A stretch of 64,000 nucleotides of DNA from an uncultured Pseudomonas sp. (lineage in GTDB: Bacteria > Pseudomonadota > Gammaproteobacteria > Pseudomonadales > Pseudomonadaceae): contig NZ_CAMPHV010000020.1 in NCBI RefSeq assembly GCF_946886105.1, positions 18,663-82,662 of the forward strand, written 5' to 3'. This document shows positions 9,107 to 18,528 of the stretch, in pieces (within the stretch, counting starts at the first letter, position 1; every line of letters starts with the position of its first letter). Under the pieces are notes generated by a model. It ran no database searches. It had not been told where the DNA came from and worked only from the letters and a program-made list of their open reading frames with translations. The translations under genes and the position numbers were made by a program.

Positions 9107-9130
9107 TATACAATAACCTTTTAATGTATA
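9107..9130. promoter_or_regulatory. LitR/CarH-type box in the divergent flavoprotein/epimerase region
   Basis: TATACA (9107-9112) and TGTATA (9125-9130) are a perfect inverted pair exactly 12 bases apart. This is the same spacing as the boxes at the photolyase promoter. The site lies in an AT-rich tract between the genes starting at 8902 (leftward) and 9293 (rightward). Exact promoter elements could not be fixed here. Confidence 0.55.
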
Positions 9131-9292
9131 AGATGATCGTGGCAATCATCGCCTCTTTATATTAAAGACAACTTGGGGCGCGATTAAAGGCGTGTCGCAC
9201 CGTCATAGATCAGGTCGCAGCCCGGCAGATATTCGTAAGATGACCTGAGAGGCTCGTCTTTACTCAGTGTTACACCCTGTGAGGAATACGCC

Positions 9293-10195
9293 ATGAATAT
9301 CTTACTGACCGGCGGTACTGGCCTGATTGGCCGTAACCTCTGTCACTACTGGCAAGAACAGGGGCATCGGCTGAGCGTATGGAGTCGTCGCCCGCAACAA
9401 GTCGCGCAGCTCTGCGGTAGCCAGGTGCGCGGCGTCGGTCGGCTCGAGGAGCTGACTGACGAGCCGCTCGATGCGGTGATCAATCTGGCCGGCGCGCCTA
9501 TCGCCGACCGGCCCTGGACCCGTGCACGCAAGACCGAGCTATGGGACAGCCGCATCGCCCTGACCGAGCAATTGCTGGCCTGGCTGGCGACCCGCGAGCA
9601 GCGGCCCGAGGTGTTGCTGTCCGGCTCGGCGGTGGGCTTCTACGGCGACGGCGGCGAGCGCGAATTGCATGAGGATTCGCCGCCCGTCGGCAGCGACTTC
9701 GCCGCGCAGTTGTGCGGTGCCTGGGAGGAAACCGCGCAGCGCGCCACGGCTCTGGGCATTCGCGTGGTGATACTGCGCACCGGCCTGGTTCTGGCCAAAG
9801 ATGGCGGTTTTCTCAAACGCTTGCTGCCGCCGTTCAAGCTGGGCTTGGGCGGGTCGCTGGGTAATGGGCGGCAATGGATGCCGTGGATTCATATCGCCGA
9901 TCAAATCGCCCTGATTGACTTTCTCATGCAGCGGCAACAGGCCAGCGGTCCTTATAATGCCTGCGCGCCGCAGCCGGAACGCAACGGCGAGTTCGCCCGG
10001 GCGCTGGGACGCGAATTGCACCGCCCAGTGATTTTGCCGGTACCGGCATTCGTGCTGCGCACCGCCTTGGGCGAGTTGTCCGGGCTGCTGCTGGGCGGCC
10101 AGCGCGCGATGCCGACGCGTTTGCAAAAGGCCGGTTTCAGCTTTCGTTTCATTCATCTGGATGTCGCCCTGGCCGATCTGCTGGGCCCACACTGA
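9293..10195 (+). CDS. TIGR01777-family NAD(P)-binding epimerase (YfcH-like)
   Basis: 300 residues with an N-terminal Rossmann motif ([18 protein letters not shown]), the segment [14 protein letters not shown] and the C-terminal DUF1731 part ([22 protein letters not shown]). This is the TIGR01777/YfcH family of extended SDR proteins with unknown substrate. GAGGAAT lies upstream of the ATG. It is followed after 13 bases by hemH and may share its transcript. The LitR-type box upstream suggests light responsiveness. Photosensitive porphyrins would be a logical link to hemH, but that is inference. Confidence 0.87.
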   Translation: MNILLTGGTGLIGRNLCHYWQEQGHRLSVWSRRPQQVAQLCGSQVRGVGRLEELTDEPLDAVINLAGAPIADRPWTRARKTELWDSRIALTEQLLAWLATREQRPEVLLSGSAVGFYGDGGERELHEDSPPVGSDFAAQLCGAWEETAQRATALGIRVVILRTGLVLAKDGGFLKRLLPPFKLGLGGSLGNGRQWMPWIHIADQIALIDFLMQRQQASGPYNACAPQPERNGEFARALGRELHRPVILPVPAFVLRTALGELSGLLLGGQRAMPTRLQKAGFSFRFIHLDVALADLLGPH

Positions 10196-10208
10196 ACTAG
10201 GAAAATGT

Positions 10209-11231
10209 ATGACTGATCACGCCTTGTTGCTGGTCAACCTGGGGTCTCCCGCGTCGACCGAAGTGGCTGATGTGCGGCGTTACCTCAATCAGTTCCTGAT
10301 GGACCCCTATGTGATCGACCTGCCGTGGCCGGTGCGTCGCTTGCTGGTGTCGCTGATTCTACTCAAGCGCCCGGCGGCCTCGGCGCATGCCTACGCTTCG
10401 ATCTGGTGGCCGGACGGCTCGCCTCTGGTGGTGCTGAGCAAGCGTCTGCAAGCGGCGATGCACGGTCACTGGCCGCATGGCCCGGTGGCCTTGGCGATGC
10501 GTTATGGCGAGCCCTCGATCGAGACGGTACTGGTCGAGTTGGCGGGGCAGGGCGTCAAACAGGTGACCCTGGCGCCCTTGTACCCGCAGTTCGCCGACAG
10601 CACCGTGACCACGGTTATCGAGGAGGCGCTGCGCGTGGTGCGCGAACGCAAGCTCGACTTGCGTTTCGCCATCCTGCGACCGTTCTACGACCAGCCGGAA
10701 TACCTCGATGCCCTGGTGGACAGCGCCAAGCCCTACCTCGAGCAGGATTTCGATCACCTGCTGCTCAGCTATCACGGCTTGCCCGAGCGCCATCTGCACA
10801 AGCTCGACCCCAGCGGCCACTGCCTGAAAGGCTCGGACTGCTGCCGCACGGCGCCGCCCGAGGTGCTCGCCACCTGCTACCGCGCGCAATGCCTGCGCAG
10901 CGCCGAAGCCTTTGCCGCGCGCATGGGGCTGCGCCCGGAGCAGTGGTCGGTATCCTTCCAGTCCCGTCTGGGGCGGGCCAAGTGGATCGAACCCTACACC
11001 GAAACGCGGCTGGACGAACTGGCCAAGCAGGGCGTGAAGAAGCTGTTGGTGATGTGCCCGGCGTTCGTTGCCGACTGCATCGAAACCCTGGAGGAAATCG
11101 GCGATCGCGGCCGCGAACAGTTCGTCGCGGCCGGCGGCGAAAGCTTGCAACTGGTGCCCTGCCTGAACGATCACCCGAGTTGGGCGGCCGCCTTGCGAAC
11201 ACTGAGCGAGCGCGCGCCGCTGATGCTCTGA
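10209..11231 (+). CDS. hemH: Ferrochelatase
   Basis: 340 residues, the normal length for Pseudomonas ferrochelatase. It inserts Fe2+ into protoporphyrin IX in the last step of haem synthesis. The catalytic histidine region reads [17 protein letters not shown] and the conserved acidic helix is [16 protein letters not shown]. The ATG at 10209 follows TAGGAAA and begins [14 protein letters not shown], which is the family N-terminus. The frame is open further upstream inside the preceding gene, but that part is not expected to be translated. Imperfect hairpins follow the gene (for example 11283-11320) without a clear U tract. Confidence 0.95.
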   Translation: MTDHALLLVNLGSPASTEVADVRRYLNQFLMDPYVIDLPWPVRRLLVSLILLKRPAASAHAYASIWWPDGSPLVVLSKRLQAAMHGHWPHGPVALAMRYGEPSIETVLVELAGQGVKQVTLAPLYPQFADSTVTTVIEEALRVVRERKLDLRFAILRPFYDQPEYLDALVDSAKPYLEQDFDHLLLSYHGLPERHLHKLDPSGHCLKGSDCCRTAPPEVLATCYRAQCLRSAEAFAARMGLRPEQWSVSFQSRLGRAKWIEPYTETRLDELAKQGVKKLLVMCPAFVADCIETLEEIGDRGREQFVAAGGESLQLVPCLNDHPSWAAALRTLSERAPLML

Positions 11232-11383
11232 GTAGTGCCTGGCGAGCATTCGTCCGAAAGGATGCACTGCATTCGCCAGGCTGATAACGCCTTCGGGCGA
11301 TACTCGGCACAGGCGTTATCGGCCTAAGCTGGGGGCACTTTCAACCGTCGCGCATCGCGTAAGCGGTGCCGAGGAGACCGCCA

Positions 11384-12769
11384 GTGCCCAACAATAATAA
11401 CGGCTATCCCTCCAGTACCCGCGCCTGGGTCACTGTCATCATCCTGATGGTGGCCTACGTGCTGTCCTTTATCGACCGGCAGATTCTCAACCTGCTGGTG
11501 GCGCCGATCCGCCGCGACCTGATGATCAGCGATACCCAGATGAGCCTGCTGATGGGCCTGTCCTTCGCCCTGTTCTATACCGTGTGTGGCATCCCCCTGG
11601 GGCGCATGGCCGATACCCGCAGTCGCCGTGGGCTGATCGCCATCGGCATCCTGTTCTGGAGCGCGGCCACCGCCGCCTGTGGCATGGCCAAGCTGTACTG
11701 GCAGTTCCTGATTTGCCGGATCGGCGTCGGTGTCGGCGAAGCAGCCTTGTCGCCGGCGGCCTATTCGCTGATCGCCGACAGCTTCCCCGCGGAACGCCGC
11801 GCCACCGCGATCAGCGTTTATTCGATGGGTGTGTATCTGGGCTCGGGCCTGGCCTTTCTGTTCGGCGGCCTGGTGATCAAACTGGCCTCGGCCCAGGGCG
11901 ACGTGCTGTTGCCGGTGCTCGGCGAAGTGCGGCCCTGGCAGTTGATCTTTCTCGCCCTGGGCGCCGCCGGGGTGCTCTTCACTCTGCTGATGCTGGCGGT
12001 CAAGGAGCCGGCGCGGCGCGGCGTCGGTGCCGGCGTGGCAGTGCCGCTGGCGGACGTCGGGCGCTATATTCGCGCCAACAAGCGCACCGTGCTCTGCCAC
12101 AACTTCGGTTTCGCCGGCCTGGCGTTCGCCGGCTACGGCAGTGCGGCCTGGATTCCGACCTTCTTTATCCGCACCTATGGTTGGGACGCCGGCCAGGTCG
12201 GTATCGTCTACGGCATCATAGTGGCGCTGTTCGGTTGCCTGGGCATCGTCTTCGGTGGGCGTCTGGCCGACTGGATGGCCAAGCGCGGCCGTAGCGACGC
12301 CAATATGCGCGTCGGCCTGTATGCCGCCATCGGCGCCGTGCCCTTCGTGCTGCTATTCCCATTGATGGAAACCGCGCTCTGGGCGGCGATTCTCACCGCC
12401 CCTGCGGTGTTCTTCCTGAGCATGCCGTTTGGCGTGGCGCCTGCGGCCATTCAGGAAATCATGCCCAACTCGATGCGCGGCCAGGCCTCGGCGATCTATC
12501 TGTTCGTCATCACCCTGATCGGCCTGGGCATAGGCCCGACCGCCGTGGCGCTGGTGACCGACTACGTATTCGCCGACGATCAGGCGCTACGTTACTCGCT
12601 GCTGATCGTTACCAGTCTCGCCGTGTTCAGCTCGGTCGTGCTGCTGAGCATGAGCCTCAAACCCTATCGCGACAGCGTGGTGCGCTTGCAGCAATGGGCG
12701 GCCAGTCCGGCCAGCCACAAAGTGGCCCCGGCTTTAGCCGTGGGGCGGATGCAATCCGGGGATGCCTGA
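11384..12769 (+). CDS. MFS transporter (spinster-like)
   Basis: About 461 residues with 12 predicted membrane segments and the MFS loop motif GIPLGRMADTRSRRGLIAIG. The N-terminus (YVLSFIDRQILNLLVAPIRRDL) resembles spinster-like major facilitator proteins. The substrate is unknown. I prefer GTG 11384 because GAGGAGA sits just before it. The GTG at 11366 would add six residues and has no site. The last nine codons (VGRMQSGDA) are read through a REP sequence, so the C-terminal tail is probably a recent extension. Confidence 0.85.
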   Translation: MPNNNNGYPSSTRAWVTVIILMVAYVLSFIDRQILNLLVAPIRRDLMISDTQMSLLMGLSFALFYTVCGIPLGRMADTRSRRGLIAIGILFWSAATAACGMAKLYWQFLICRIGVGVGEAALSPAAYSLIADSFPAERRATAISVYSMGVYLGSGLAFLFGGLVIKLASAQGDVLLPVLGEVRPWQLIFLALGAAGVLFTLLMLAVKEPARRGVGAGVAVPLADVGRYIRANKRTVLCHNFGFAGLAFAGYGSAAWIPTFFIRTYGWDAGQVGIVYGIIVALFGCLGIVFGGRLADWMAKRGRSDANMRVGLYAAIGAVPFVLLFPLMETALWAAILTAPAVFFLSMPFGVAPAAIQEIMPNSMRGQASAIYLFVITLIGLGIGPTAVALVTDYVFADDQALRYSLLIVTSLAVFSSVVLLSMSLKPYRDSVVRLQQWAASPASHKVAPALAVGRMQSGDA

Positions 12770-12866
12770 GGGCCGATATCGGCAGCGGCCATAAGTCCGC
12801 TCCCGGATTTCATCCGGGCTACGGGATGGCCGCGATCAGGCTTCCGTAGCCCGGATGAAATCCGGG
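12740..12866. repeat. REP cluster overlapping the MFS gene end
   Basis: Three REP units of the GTAGCCCGGATGAAATCC family in alternating orientation: a degenerate one at about 12740-12760 (inside the MFS coding end), an inverted one ending at 12822, and a full one starting at 12846. They lie between the convergent MFS and uraA genes and may act as transcript-end structures. Confidence 0.8.
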
Positions 12867-12926
12867 AAGTCTTTCGGCTAAGGCGTTTACCACTGCGATA
12901 GTGGTAGGCGCCCCAGCCCAACGAAA

Positions 12927-14195
12927 TCAGGCCGCCGGCTCTTCGCTCAGCGCCTTGCTGCGCCAGCCTTTGCCACCCGGCAGCAGCAGGTTGAGCAGGA
13001 TGGCGATGATGCCGCACAGCGAGATGCCTTTGAGGCTGATATCGCCGGCGCCGATCACCATGCCGCCGATGCCGAACACCAGGGTCACTGCGACTATCAC
13101 CAGGTTGCGTGCCTCGGACAGGTCGACCTGATGACGGATCAGGGTGTTCAAGCCGACCACGGCGATGGAGCCGAACAGCAGGCAGAGAATGCCGCCCATC
13201 ACCGGCACCGGAATGCTCAGCAGCACCGCGCCGAACTTGCCGATAAACGCCAGCACCATAGCGATCACCGCCGCCCAGACCATCACCTTGGGGTTGAAGT
13301 TCTTGGTCAGCATCACCGCGCCCGTGACTTCCGAGTAGGTGGTGTTCGGTGGGCCGCCGAGCAGGCCCGCCGCCGAGGTGGCCAGGCCATCGCCGAGCAG
13401 GGTGCGGTGCAGGCCGGGCTGTTTCAGGTAGTTCTTGCCGGTTACGGTGCCGATCGCCAGCACGTCGCCGATATGTTCGATGGCTGGCGCGATGGCCACC
13501 GGCAGGATGAACAGAATCGCCCCCCAGTGCAGCTCCGGCGCGACGAAATTCGGCAGCGCCAGCCAAGGTGCGGCGGCCACCGGGCTGAAGTCGACCACGC
13601 CGAACAACCAGGCCAGCGTATAGCCCACGGCGATGCCGCAGAGGATCGGGATCAGGCGGAAGATGCCGCGGCCGATCACCGCGACCAGCAGGGTGGTGAT
13701 CAGCGCCGGTAGGGAAATCATCAGGGCGATATCGTTTGGCACCAGTTGCGCGCTGCCGTCGCCGGCCTTGCCCATGGCCATATTCGCCGCCACGGGCGCC
13801 AGGCCCAGGCCGATCGCCATGATCACCGGGCCTATCACCACCGGCGGCAGCAGGCGGTCGATAAAACCGGTGCCTTTGAGCTTCACCGCCGCGGCCAGCA
13901 GCAGATAGGCGAAACCGGCGGCGACCAGGCCGCCGAGGGTGGCGGGCAAACCGAAGTCGCTTTTCGCCGCCAGGATCGGCGCGATAAAGGCGAAGGAGGA
14001 GGCTAGGAACACCGGTACCTGGTTCTTCGTCACCAGATGAAAGATCAGGGTGCCGAGGCCGGCGGTGAACAGCGCCACGTTCGGGTCCATACCGGTGATC
14101 AGCGGCATCAGCACCAGAGCGCCGAAAGCCACGAACAACATCTGCGAGCCGGCCAGGGCCTGGCGCCAGGTTGCATCTTGCATGTGATCCTGCAT
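12927..14195 (-). CDS. uraA: Uracil permease (NCS2 family)
   Basis: 422 residues with about 14 hydrophobic segments of the nucleobase:cation symporter 2 family. Characteristic stretches are PAIEHIGDVLAIGTVTGKNYL and GGPPNTTYSEVTGAVMLTKNF, which match UraA-type uracil:H+ symporters. It starts two bases after the end of upp, so uracil uptake and its conversion to UMP are co-expressed. A second in-frame ATG four codons in is possible. Confidence 0.92.
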   Translation of the reverse strand: MQDHMQDATWRQALAGSQMLFVAFGALVLMPLITGMDPNVALFTAGLGTLIFHLVTKNQVPVFLASSFAFIAPILAAKSDFGLPATLGGLVAAGFAYLLLAAAVKLKGTGFIDRLLPPVVIGPVIMAIGLGLAPVAANMAMGKAGDGSAQLVPNDIALMISLPALITTLLVAVIGRGIFRLIPILCGIAVGYTLAWLFGVVDFSPVAAAPWLALPNFVAPELHWGAILFILPVAIAPAIEHIGDVLAIGTVTGKNYLKQPGLHRTLLGDGLATSAAGLLGGPPNTTYSEVTGAVMLTKNFNPKVMVWAAVIAMVLAFIGKFGAVLLSIPVPVMGGILCLLFGSIAVVGLNTLIRHQVDLSEARNLVIVAVTLVFGIGGMVIGAGDISLKGISLCGIIAILLNLLLPGGKGWRSKALSEEPAA

Positions 14196-14197
14196 GT

Positions 14198-14836
14198 TCA
14201 GGCGTCCTTTTGCTTGGTGCCGAAGATTTTGTCGCCGGCATCGCCGAGGCCGGGAATGATGTAGCCGTGTTCGTTGAGACGTTGATCGATCGAGGCGGTG
14301 AAGATGGTCACATCCGGGTGGGCATCGGCCACCGCCCTAATCCCTTCGGGGGCGGCGACCAGCACCATGGCGCGGATCTCCTTGCAGCCGGCGCGTTTCA
14401 GCAGATCGATGGTGGCGACCATGGAGCCGCCGGTGGCGAGCATCGGGTCGATGATCATCGCCAGGCGCTCGTCGATTTCCGGCACCAGTTTTTCCAGGTA
14501 GGTATGCGCTTGCAGGGTTTCCTCGTTACGCGCCACGCCCACGGCGCTGACCTTGGCGCCGGGGATTAAACTGAGCACGCCATCGAGCATGCCGATACCG
14601 GCGCGCAGGATCGGCACCACGGTGATCTTCTTGCCGGAAATCTTCTCCACCTGCACCGGGCCTGACCAGCCTTGGATCTCGTAGTTTTCCAGCGGCAGAT
14701 CCTTGGTCGCTTCGTAGGTCAGCAGCGCACCGACTTCCTGGGCCAGCTCGCGGAAATTCTTCGTGCTGATATCGGCGCGGCGCATCAGACCGAGTTTATG
14801 GCGGATCAGCGGATGGCGGATCTCGTGGATGGGCAT
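14198..14836 (-). CDS. upp: Uracil phosphoribosyltransferase
   Basis: 212 residues. It converts uracil and PRPP to UMP (pyrimidine salvage). The PRPP-binding loop reads [17 protein letters not shown], with [14 protein letters not shown] before it and the uracil-binding C-terminal segment ending [17 protein letters not shown]. It is the first gene of the upp-uraA pair and diverges from hpt across about 250 bases of intergenic DNA. Confidence 0.95.
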   Translation of the reverse strand: MPIHEIRHPLIRHKLGLMRRADISTKNFRELAQEVGALLTYEATKDLPLENYEIQGWSGPVQVEKISGKKITVVPILRAGIGMLDGVLSLIPGAKVSAVGVARNEETLQAHTYLEKLVPEIDERLAMIIDPMLATGGSMVATIDLLKRAGCKEIRAMVLVAAPEGIRAVADAHPDVTIFTASIDQRLNEHGYIIPGLGDAGDKIFGTKQKDA

Positions 14837-15087
14837 GGCTGAGGTCTCCAGCGGGGAGTGCGAAAAGTTGGCATAACAGGCCTGTAGATTAAAGCATTGG
14901 CCATGTGCTTATCTGCGCCGACTGCGGGTAATTTGCTCAATTAACGGCTAAATTTCGCCTATCGCCGCTAAGTGACGGGCAACGCTTGCCCTGTTCGATG
15001 CGGATGGGTACCTTTGCCGGCTTTTATTTTGACGTATCGATCAGGTTTTCTGCTTGGTGCGGCGTCATCCACTGAAGAGGAAACAGC

Positions 15088-15645
15088 ATGCCCGCCGATC
15101 TCGCGCATATCCGCCAAGTCATGGCCGAAGCCGATTGCCTGTACAACGAGGCCGAAGTGGAAGCGGCCATCGAACGCATGGCCACGACCATCAACAGCCA
15201 GTTGGCCGAGAGCAACCCCGTGGTGTTCTGCGTGATGAACGGCGGCCTGATCTTCACCGGCAAGCTGCTGCCCAAACTCAACTTCCCGCTGGAGCTGTCC
15301 TACCTGCATGCCACCCGCTACCGCAACGAAACCAGCGGTGGCGAGCTGTTCTGGAAGGCCAAGCCGGAAATCTCCTTTATCGACCGCGACGTGCTGATCA
15401 TCGACGACATCCTCGACGAAGGTCATACCCTGGGCGCGATCATCGACTTCTGCCACCACGCTGGCGCCCGCGCGGTGCACACCGCCGTGCTGATCGACAA
15501 GGACCACCAACGCAAGGCGCGCCCGGACCTGAAAGCCGATTTCGTTGGCCTGCCGTGCATCGACCGCTACATCTTCGGCTACGGCATGGACTACAAGGGC
15601 TATTGGCGCAATGCGCCGGGGATCTACGCGGTCAAGGGCCTATGA
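15088..15645 (+). CDS. hpt: Hypoxanthine-guanine phosphoribosyltransferase
   Basis: 185 residues. A purine salvage enzyme that makes IMP/GMP from the base and PRPP. The PRPP motif is DVLIIDDILDEGHTLGAI and the base-binding segment DKDHQRKARPDLKADFVG. A GAGGAAACAG ribosome binding site precedes the ATG. The stop codon overlaps the start of the cupin gene (ATGA), an uncommon coupling. Divergent from upp, so pyrimidine and purine salvage genes share one regulatory interval. Confidence 0.93.
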   Translation: MPADLAHIRQVMAEADCLYNEAEVEAAIERMATTINSQLAESNPVVFCVMNGGLIFTGKLLPKLNFPLELSYLHATRYRNETSGGELFWKAKPEISFIDRDVLIIDDILDEGHTLGAIIDFCHHAGARAVHTAVLIDKDHQRKARPDLKADFVGLPCIDRYIFGYGMDYKGYWRNAPGIYAVKGL

Positions 15646-16115
15646 GCGCACCGCGGTTTCTCGATCAGCAGCTGTTCGGCGAGCTGGCCGCTCAAGCCGC
15701 AGCAAGCCCACGCCAGCGCCAGCACCATAACTTCCATCAGATGGAAGAGCCCTGCCACCGCATGGCGGTGGGCTTGCAGCCGGATACCTATATTCCGCCG
15801 CATCGCCACCTTGCAGCCGACAAGGCCGAAGCCCTGCTGGTACTCAAGGGCCGACTGGGTCTGCTGATTTTCAACGAGGCGGGCGAGGTGCTGGAGCGGC
15901 GCGTGCTGCAAGCCGGCGGCGATTGCATCGGCGTCGACCTGCCACCGGGCGTTTTTCATGCGCTGGTGGTGCTGGAGGCCGATAGCATTCTGTTCGAATG
16001 CAAGGCCGGGCCCTATAAACCCGTAGGTGAGGGCGAGTTGGCCAGCTGGGCGCCGCGCGAAGGCGAGCCCGGTGTAAGCGAATACAAGGCCTGGATGCGC
16101 GCGCAATTTATGTAG
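15642..16115 (+). CDS. WbuC-family cupin-fold protein
   Basis: 157 residues. The cupin metal-binding pattern is visible in YIPPHRHLAADKAEALLVLKG and the second motif PPGVFHALVV. It resembles WbuC-type cupins, first named from O-antigen clusters, though no polysaccharide genes are nearby. It is translationally coupled to hpt through a four-base overlap. The stop codon TAG (16113-16115) is part of a REP element that begins inside the gene, so the present C-terminus was set by the repeat. Confidence 0.82.
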   Translation: MSAPRFLDQQLFGELAAQAAASPRQRQHHNFHQMEEPCHRMAVGLQPDTYIPPHRHLAADKAEALLVLKGRLGLLIFNEAGEVLERRVLQAGGDCIGVDLPPGVFHALVVLEADSILFECKAGPYKPVGEGELASWAPREGEPGVSEYKAWMRAQFM

Positions 16116-16280
16116 CCCGAATAAGCCTTAGGCGCAATCCGGGAGCTGTGGTGCATGCGCAGGTTTCCCCGGATTGCGCTGGCGCTTATCCAGGCTACGG
16201 ATTGCGCGCTCCTGTAGCCCGGATGCAATCCGGGAAATGCTAGCGCCGCGTAAATCTCTCCCGGATTTCATCCGGGCTAC
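16112..16280. repeat. Two REP doublets filling a convergent gene junction
   Basis: Doublet one runs from GTAGCCCGAATAAGCC (16112) to TTATCCAGGCTAC (16198). Doublet two runs from GTAGCCCGGATGCAATCC (16214) to ATCCGGGCTAC (16280). Both outer ends supply the stop codons of the flanking convergent genes: TAG of the cupin at 16113-16115 and TAG of the SulP gene at 16277-16279. Confidence 0.85.
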
Positions 16281-18028
16281 GAGAGAACTTCCCCATCGTC
16301 CTTCGGCGTCAGCCAGCGCAGGGCTTTTTCCCTGGCCTGAACCAGGTCGTGCACGTAGGCCAATTGTCCTTCGATGCGCTGGATGCCCGCGCGGCGCAGT
16401 TGCAGGCGCACCTGGGGCGTGGGGCCGCTGAGCACCAGGCCGACGTTCTGTTCGCGGTAGTCGCGCAGTACGTTGTTCAGCGCCGCCAGGGCGGTCATAT
16501 CCAATAGCGGCACGGCGCTGAGGTCGACGATCACCACCTTGACCCCTGGGGTGAAGCGGCGCAGCACGCTCAGGGCCTTTTCCGCGGCGCCGAAGAACAA
16601 CGGGCCGCGGATCGCATAGACCAACACATGCTCCGGCAAGTCGCTCAGCGCCTGGTGAAAATGCCGAGGCAGGCTTTCCGTATCGGTCAGGTCGCTCATA
16701 CGTTTGATGAACAGACCGGCTGCCAGCAACAGGCCGACGCCGACCGCCAGCACCATATCGAACAGCACCGTGAGGGTCAGGCAGGTGAGCAGCACCAGCA
16801 CGTCGTTGCGCGGGGCGATGCGCAGGGTGTGGCGCACATGCCGCGCTTCGCTCATGTTCCACGCCACCATCAACAACAGGGCGGCCAGCGCGGCCATCGG
16901 CAGGTAACTGAACAGCGGCGCGAGAAACACGATGGCGATCAGTACCACGGCCGAATGAATCACCGCGGCCACTGGCGAGAATGCACCGGCGCGCACGTTG
17001 GCCGCGCTGCGGGCGATGGCGGCGGTGGCGGTGATGCCGCCGAACAGCGGGGCGACCAGGTTGCCGATGCCCTGGCCGATCAACTCGCCATTGGGGTCGT
17101 GCTTGCTGCCGGTCATGCCGTCGGCGACCACCGCGCAGAGCAGCGACTCGATCGCCCCGAGCATGGCGATGGCAAACGCCGGGGCGAGCAGCTGGCGCAC
17201 CAGCTCGAAGCTCAGTTGCAAGGGTTGGCCATCCGCGCCGGGCAATTGCCAGGGCCAGGCGAAGCTCGGCAGAAACGGTGGAATGCCGGCATGCGCGACA
17301 CCGTCCAGGCTGTAGCTGAAGCGCTCGCCGAGGGTCGCCACCGGCAGACCCATGGACTCCAGCATCAGGCTCAGCAACGCGCCCAGGGTCAGCGCCACCA
17401 GGTGACCGGGAATTTTCGGCACCCAGCGCGGCCAGATCAACAGTACTGCCAGACACACCAGCGCCACCAGGCTGTCGCCCAGCTGCAGGCTGGGCAACGC
17501 GTGCAACAGCGCGTTGAGCTGCTCGACGTAGTTGTTCGGCTGGGAGGCCAGGCTCAAGCCCAGCAGATCCTTGATCTGCAAAGTGGCGATGACGATGCCG
17601 ATGCCGGCGGTGAAACCCAGGGTCACCGGGTAGGGGATGAATTCGATCAGCCGGCCGGCGCGCAGCAGGCCGAGCGTGATCAGGATCAACCCGGCCATCA
17701 GCGTGCACAACAGCAAACCGCCGAGGCCGAACTGCTGAGTGATCGGCAGCAGAATCACTACGAAGGCCGCGGTCGGACCGGACACATTGAAGCGCGAGCC
17801 GCCGCACAGGGCGATCAGCGCGCCCGCCACAAGCACCGTATAGAGGCCGTGTTGCGGCGCCACACCGACCGCGATCGCCAGGGCCATAGCCAGCGGAATG
17901 GCGATAATGCCGACCGTCAGGCCGGCGCTCAGGTCGCCACGCAGATGCTTCCAGGAGTAGCCGCCGCGCAGGCTCTGACGCAAGGCGGCAAATAGCACGG
18001 GTTGGGCTGGCAGCATGATGGCATCCAC
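16277..18028 (-). CDS. SulP-family anion transporter with STAS domain (DauA-like)
   Basis: 583 residues. The N-terminal SulP transport core (LSAGLTVGIIAIPLAMALA, then NVSGPTAAFVVIL) has 12-14 membrane segments. A cytosolic STAS domain begins at about residue 450, with VVIVDLSAVPLLDMTALAAL. SulP proteins move sulfate, bicarbonate or dicarboxylates. The overall layout resembles the DauA dicarboxylate carrier, but the substrate cannot be assigned. The final TAG lies in a REP repeat. Confidence 0.88.
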   Translation of the reverse strand: MDAIMLPAQPVLFAALRQSLRGGYSWKHLRGDLSAGLTVGIIAIPLAMALAIAVGVAPQHGLYTVLVAGALIALCGGSRFNVSGPTAAFVVILLPITQQFGLGGLLLCTLMAGLILITLGLLRAGRLIEFIPYPVTLGFTAGIGIVIATLQIKDLLGLSLASQPNNYVEQLNALLHALPSLQLGDSLVALVCLAVLLIWPRWVPKIPGHLVALTLGALLSLMLESMGLPVATLGERFSYSLDGVAHAGIPPFLPSFAWPWQLPGADGQPLQLSFELVRQLLAPAFAIAMLGAIESLLCAVVADGMTGSKHDPNGELIGQGIGNLVAPLFGGITATAAIARSAANVRAGAFSPVAAVIHSAVVLIAIVFLAPLFSYLPMAALAALLLMVAWNMSEARHVRHTLRIAPRNDVLVLLTCLTLTVLFDMVLAVGVGLLLAAGLFIKRMSDLTDTESLPRHFHQALSDLPEHVLVYAIRGPLFFGAAEKALSVLRRFTPGVKVVIVDLSAVPLLDMTALAALNNVLRDYREQNVGLVLSGPTPQVRLQLRRAGIQRIEGQLAYVHDLVQAREKALRWLTPKDDGEVLS

Positions 18029-18199
18029 GGTGGTTGATCGCAGTATAGGTGTTGCGATTCAGGCATAGGGGCGACCTAAGTCGCCTGTTTTAGTCCCTAT
18101 TGACCGTGTTACACAACCCGGCTTGTTCGCACGCGTTGAGCCTTGGGCCTGGCCAGGGGTAAACTGCCGCCCCCCGAGGCCCGGTAGCTGGAGTTGAGC

Positions 18200-18487
18200 A
18201 TGCGTAAAGACAAGAAGCAGGTAATTGGCGAAGAAATCACGGACGAGTCGATCAAGCTGTTTCTGGCAGTGGAGCCGGCCGACGCCACGCCACCGTCGCT
18301 GCACAAACTGATCAAGGCCTATCGCGGTCTGCGGATCGACGACTTCGAGCGCTTCGTCGGCTTCTTCGTCGAAGCGGGTTATGACCTCGGTGCGACCGAC
18401 GCACAAGGCAAGGATTTCATCGCCTTGATCGAGGACCAGCGCTTCGCCGAACCCTATATCGAAGTGGTCAAAGCAGCCCGCGGTTGA
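18200..18487 (+). CDS. PA4642-family conserved small protein
   Basis: 95 residues: MRKDKKQVIGEEITDESIK is followed by a compact acidic body with HKLIKAYRGLRIDDFERFVG. It matches the PA4642 family of Pseudomonas proteins, whose function is unknown. The ATG at 18200 has GCTGGAG six bases upstream. A TTG at 18194 would add two residues. It stands alone between the SulP gene (divergent) and repeat-filled DNA. Confidence 0.8.
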   Translation: MRKDKKQVIGEEITDESIKLFLAVEPADATPPSLHKLIKAYRGLRIDDFERFVGFFVEAGYDLGATDAQGKDFIALIEDQRFAEPYIEVVKAARG

Positions 18488-18528
18488 GGTCTTATTGATG
18501 TCGGCGCCTAGGTTGGGTTCACCAGCCC

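Noticed and set aside
11283..11320. Hairpin GATAACGCC/GGCGTTATC after hemH
   Set aside because: The 9-bp stem has a 20-base loop and no U tract, which is not enough to call a terminator.
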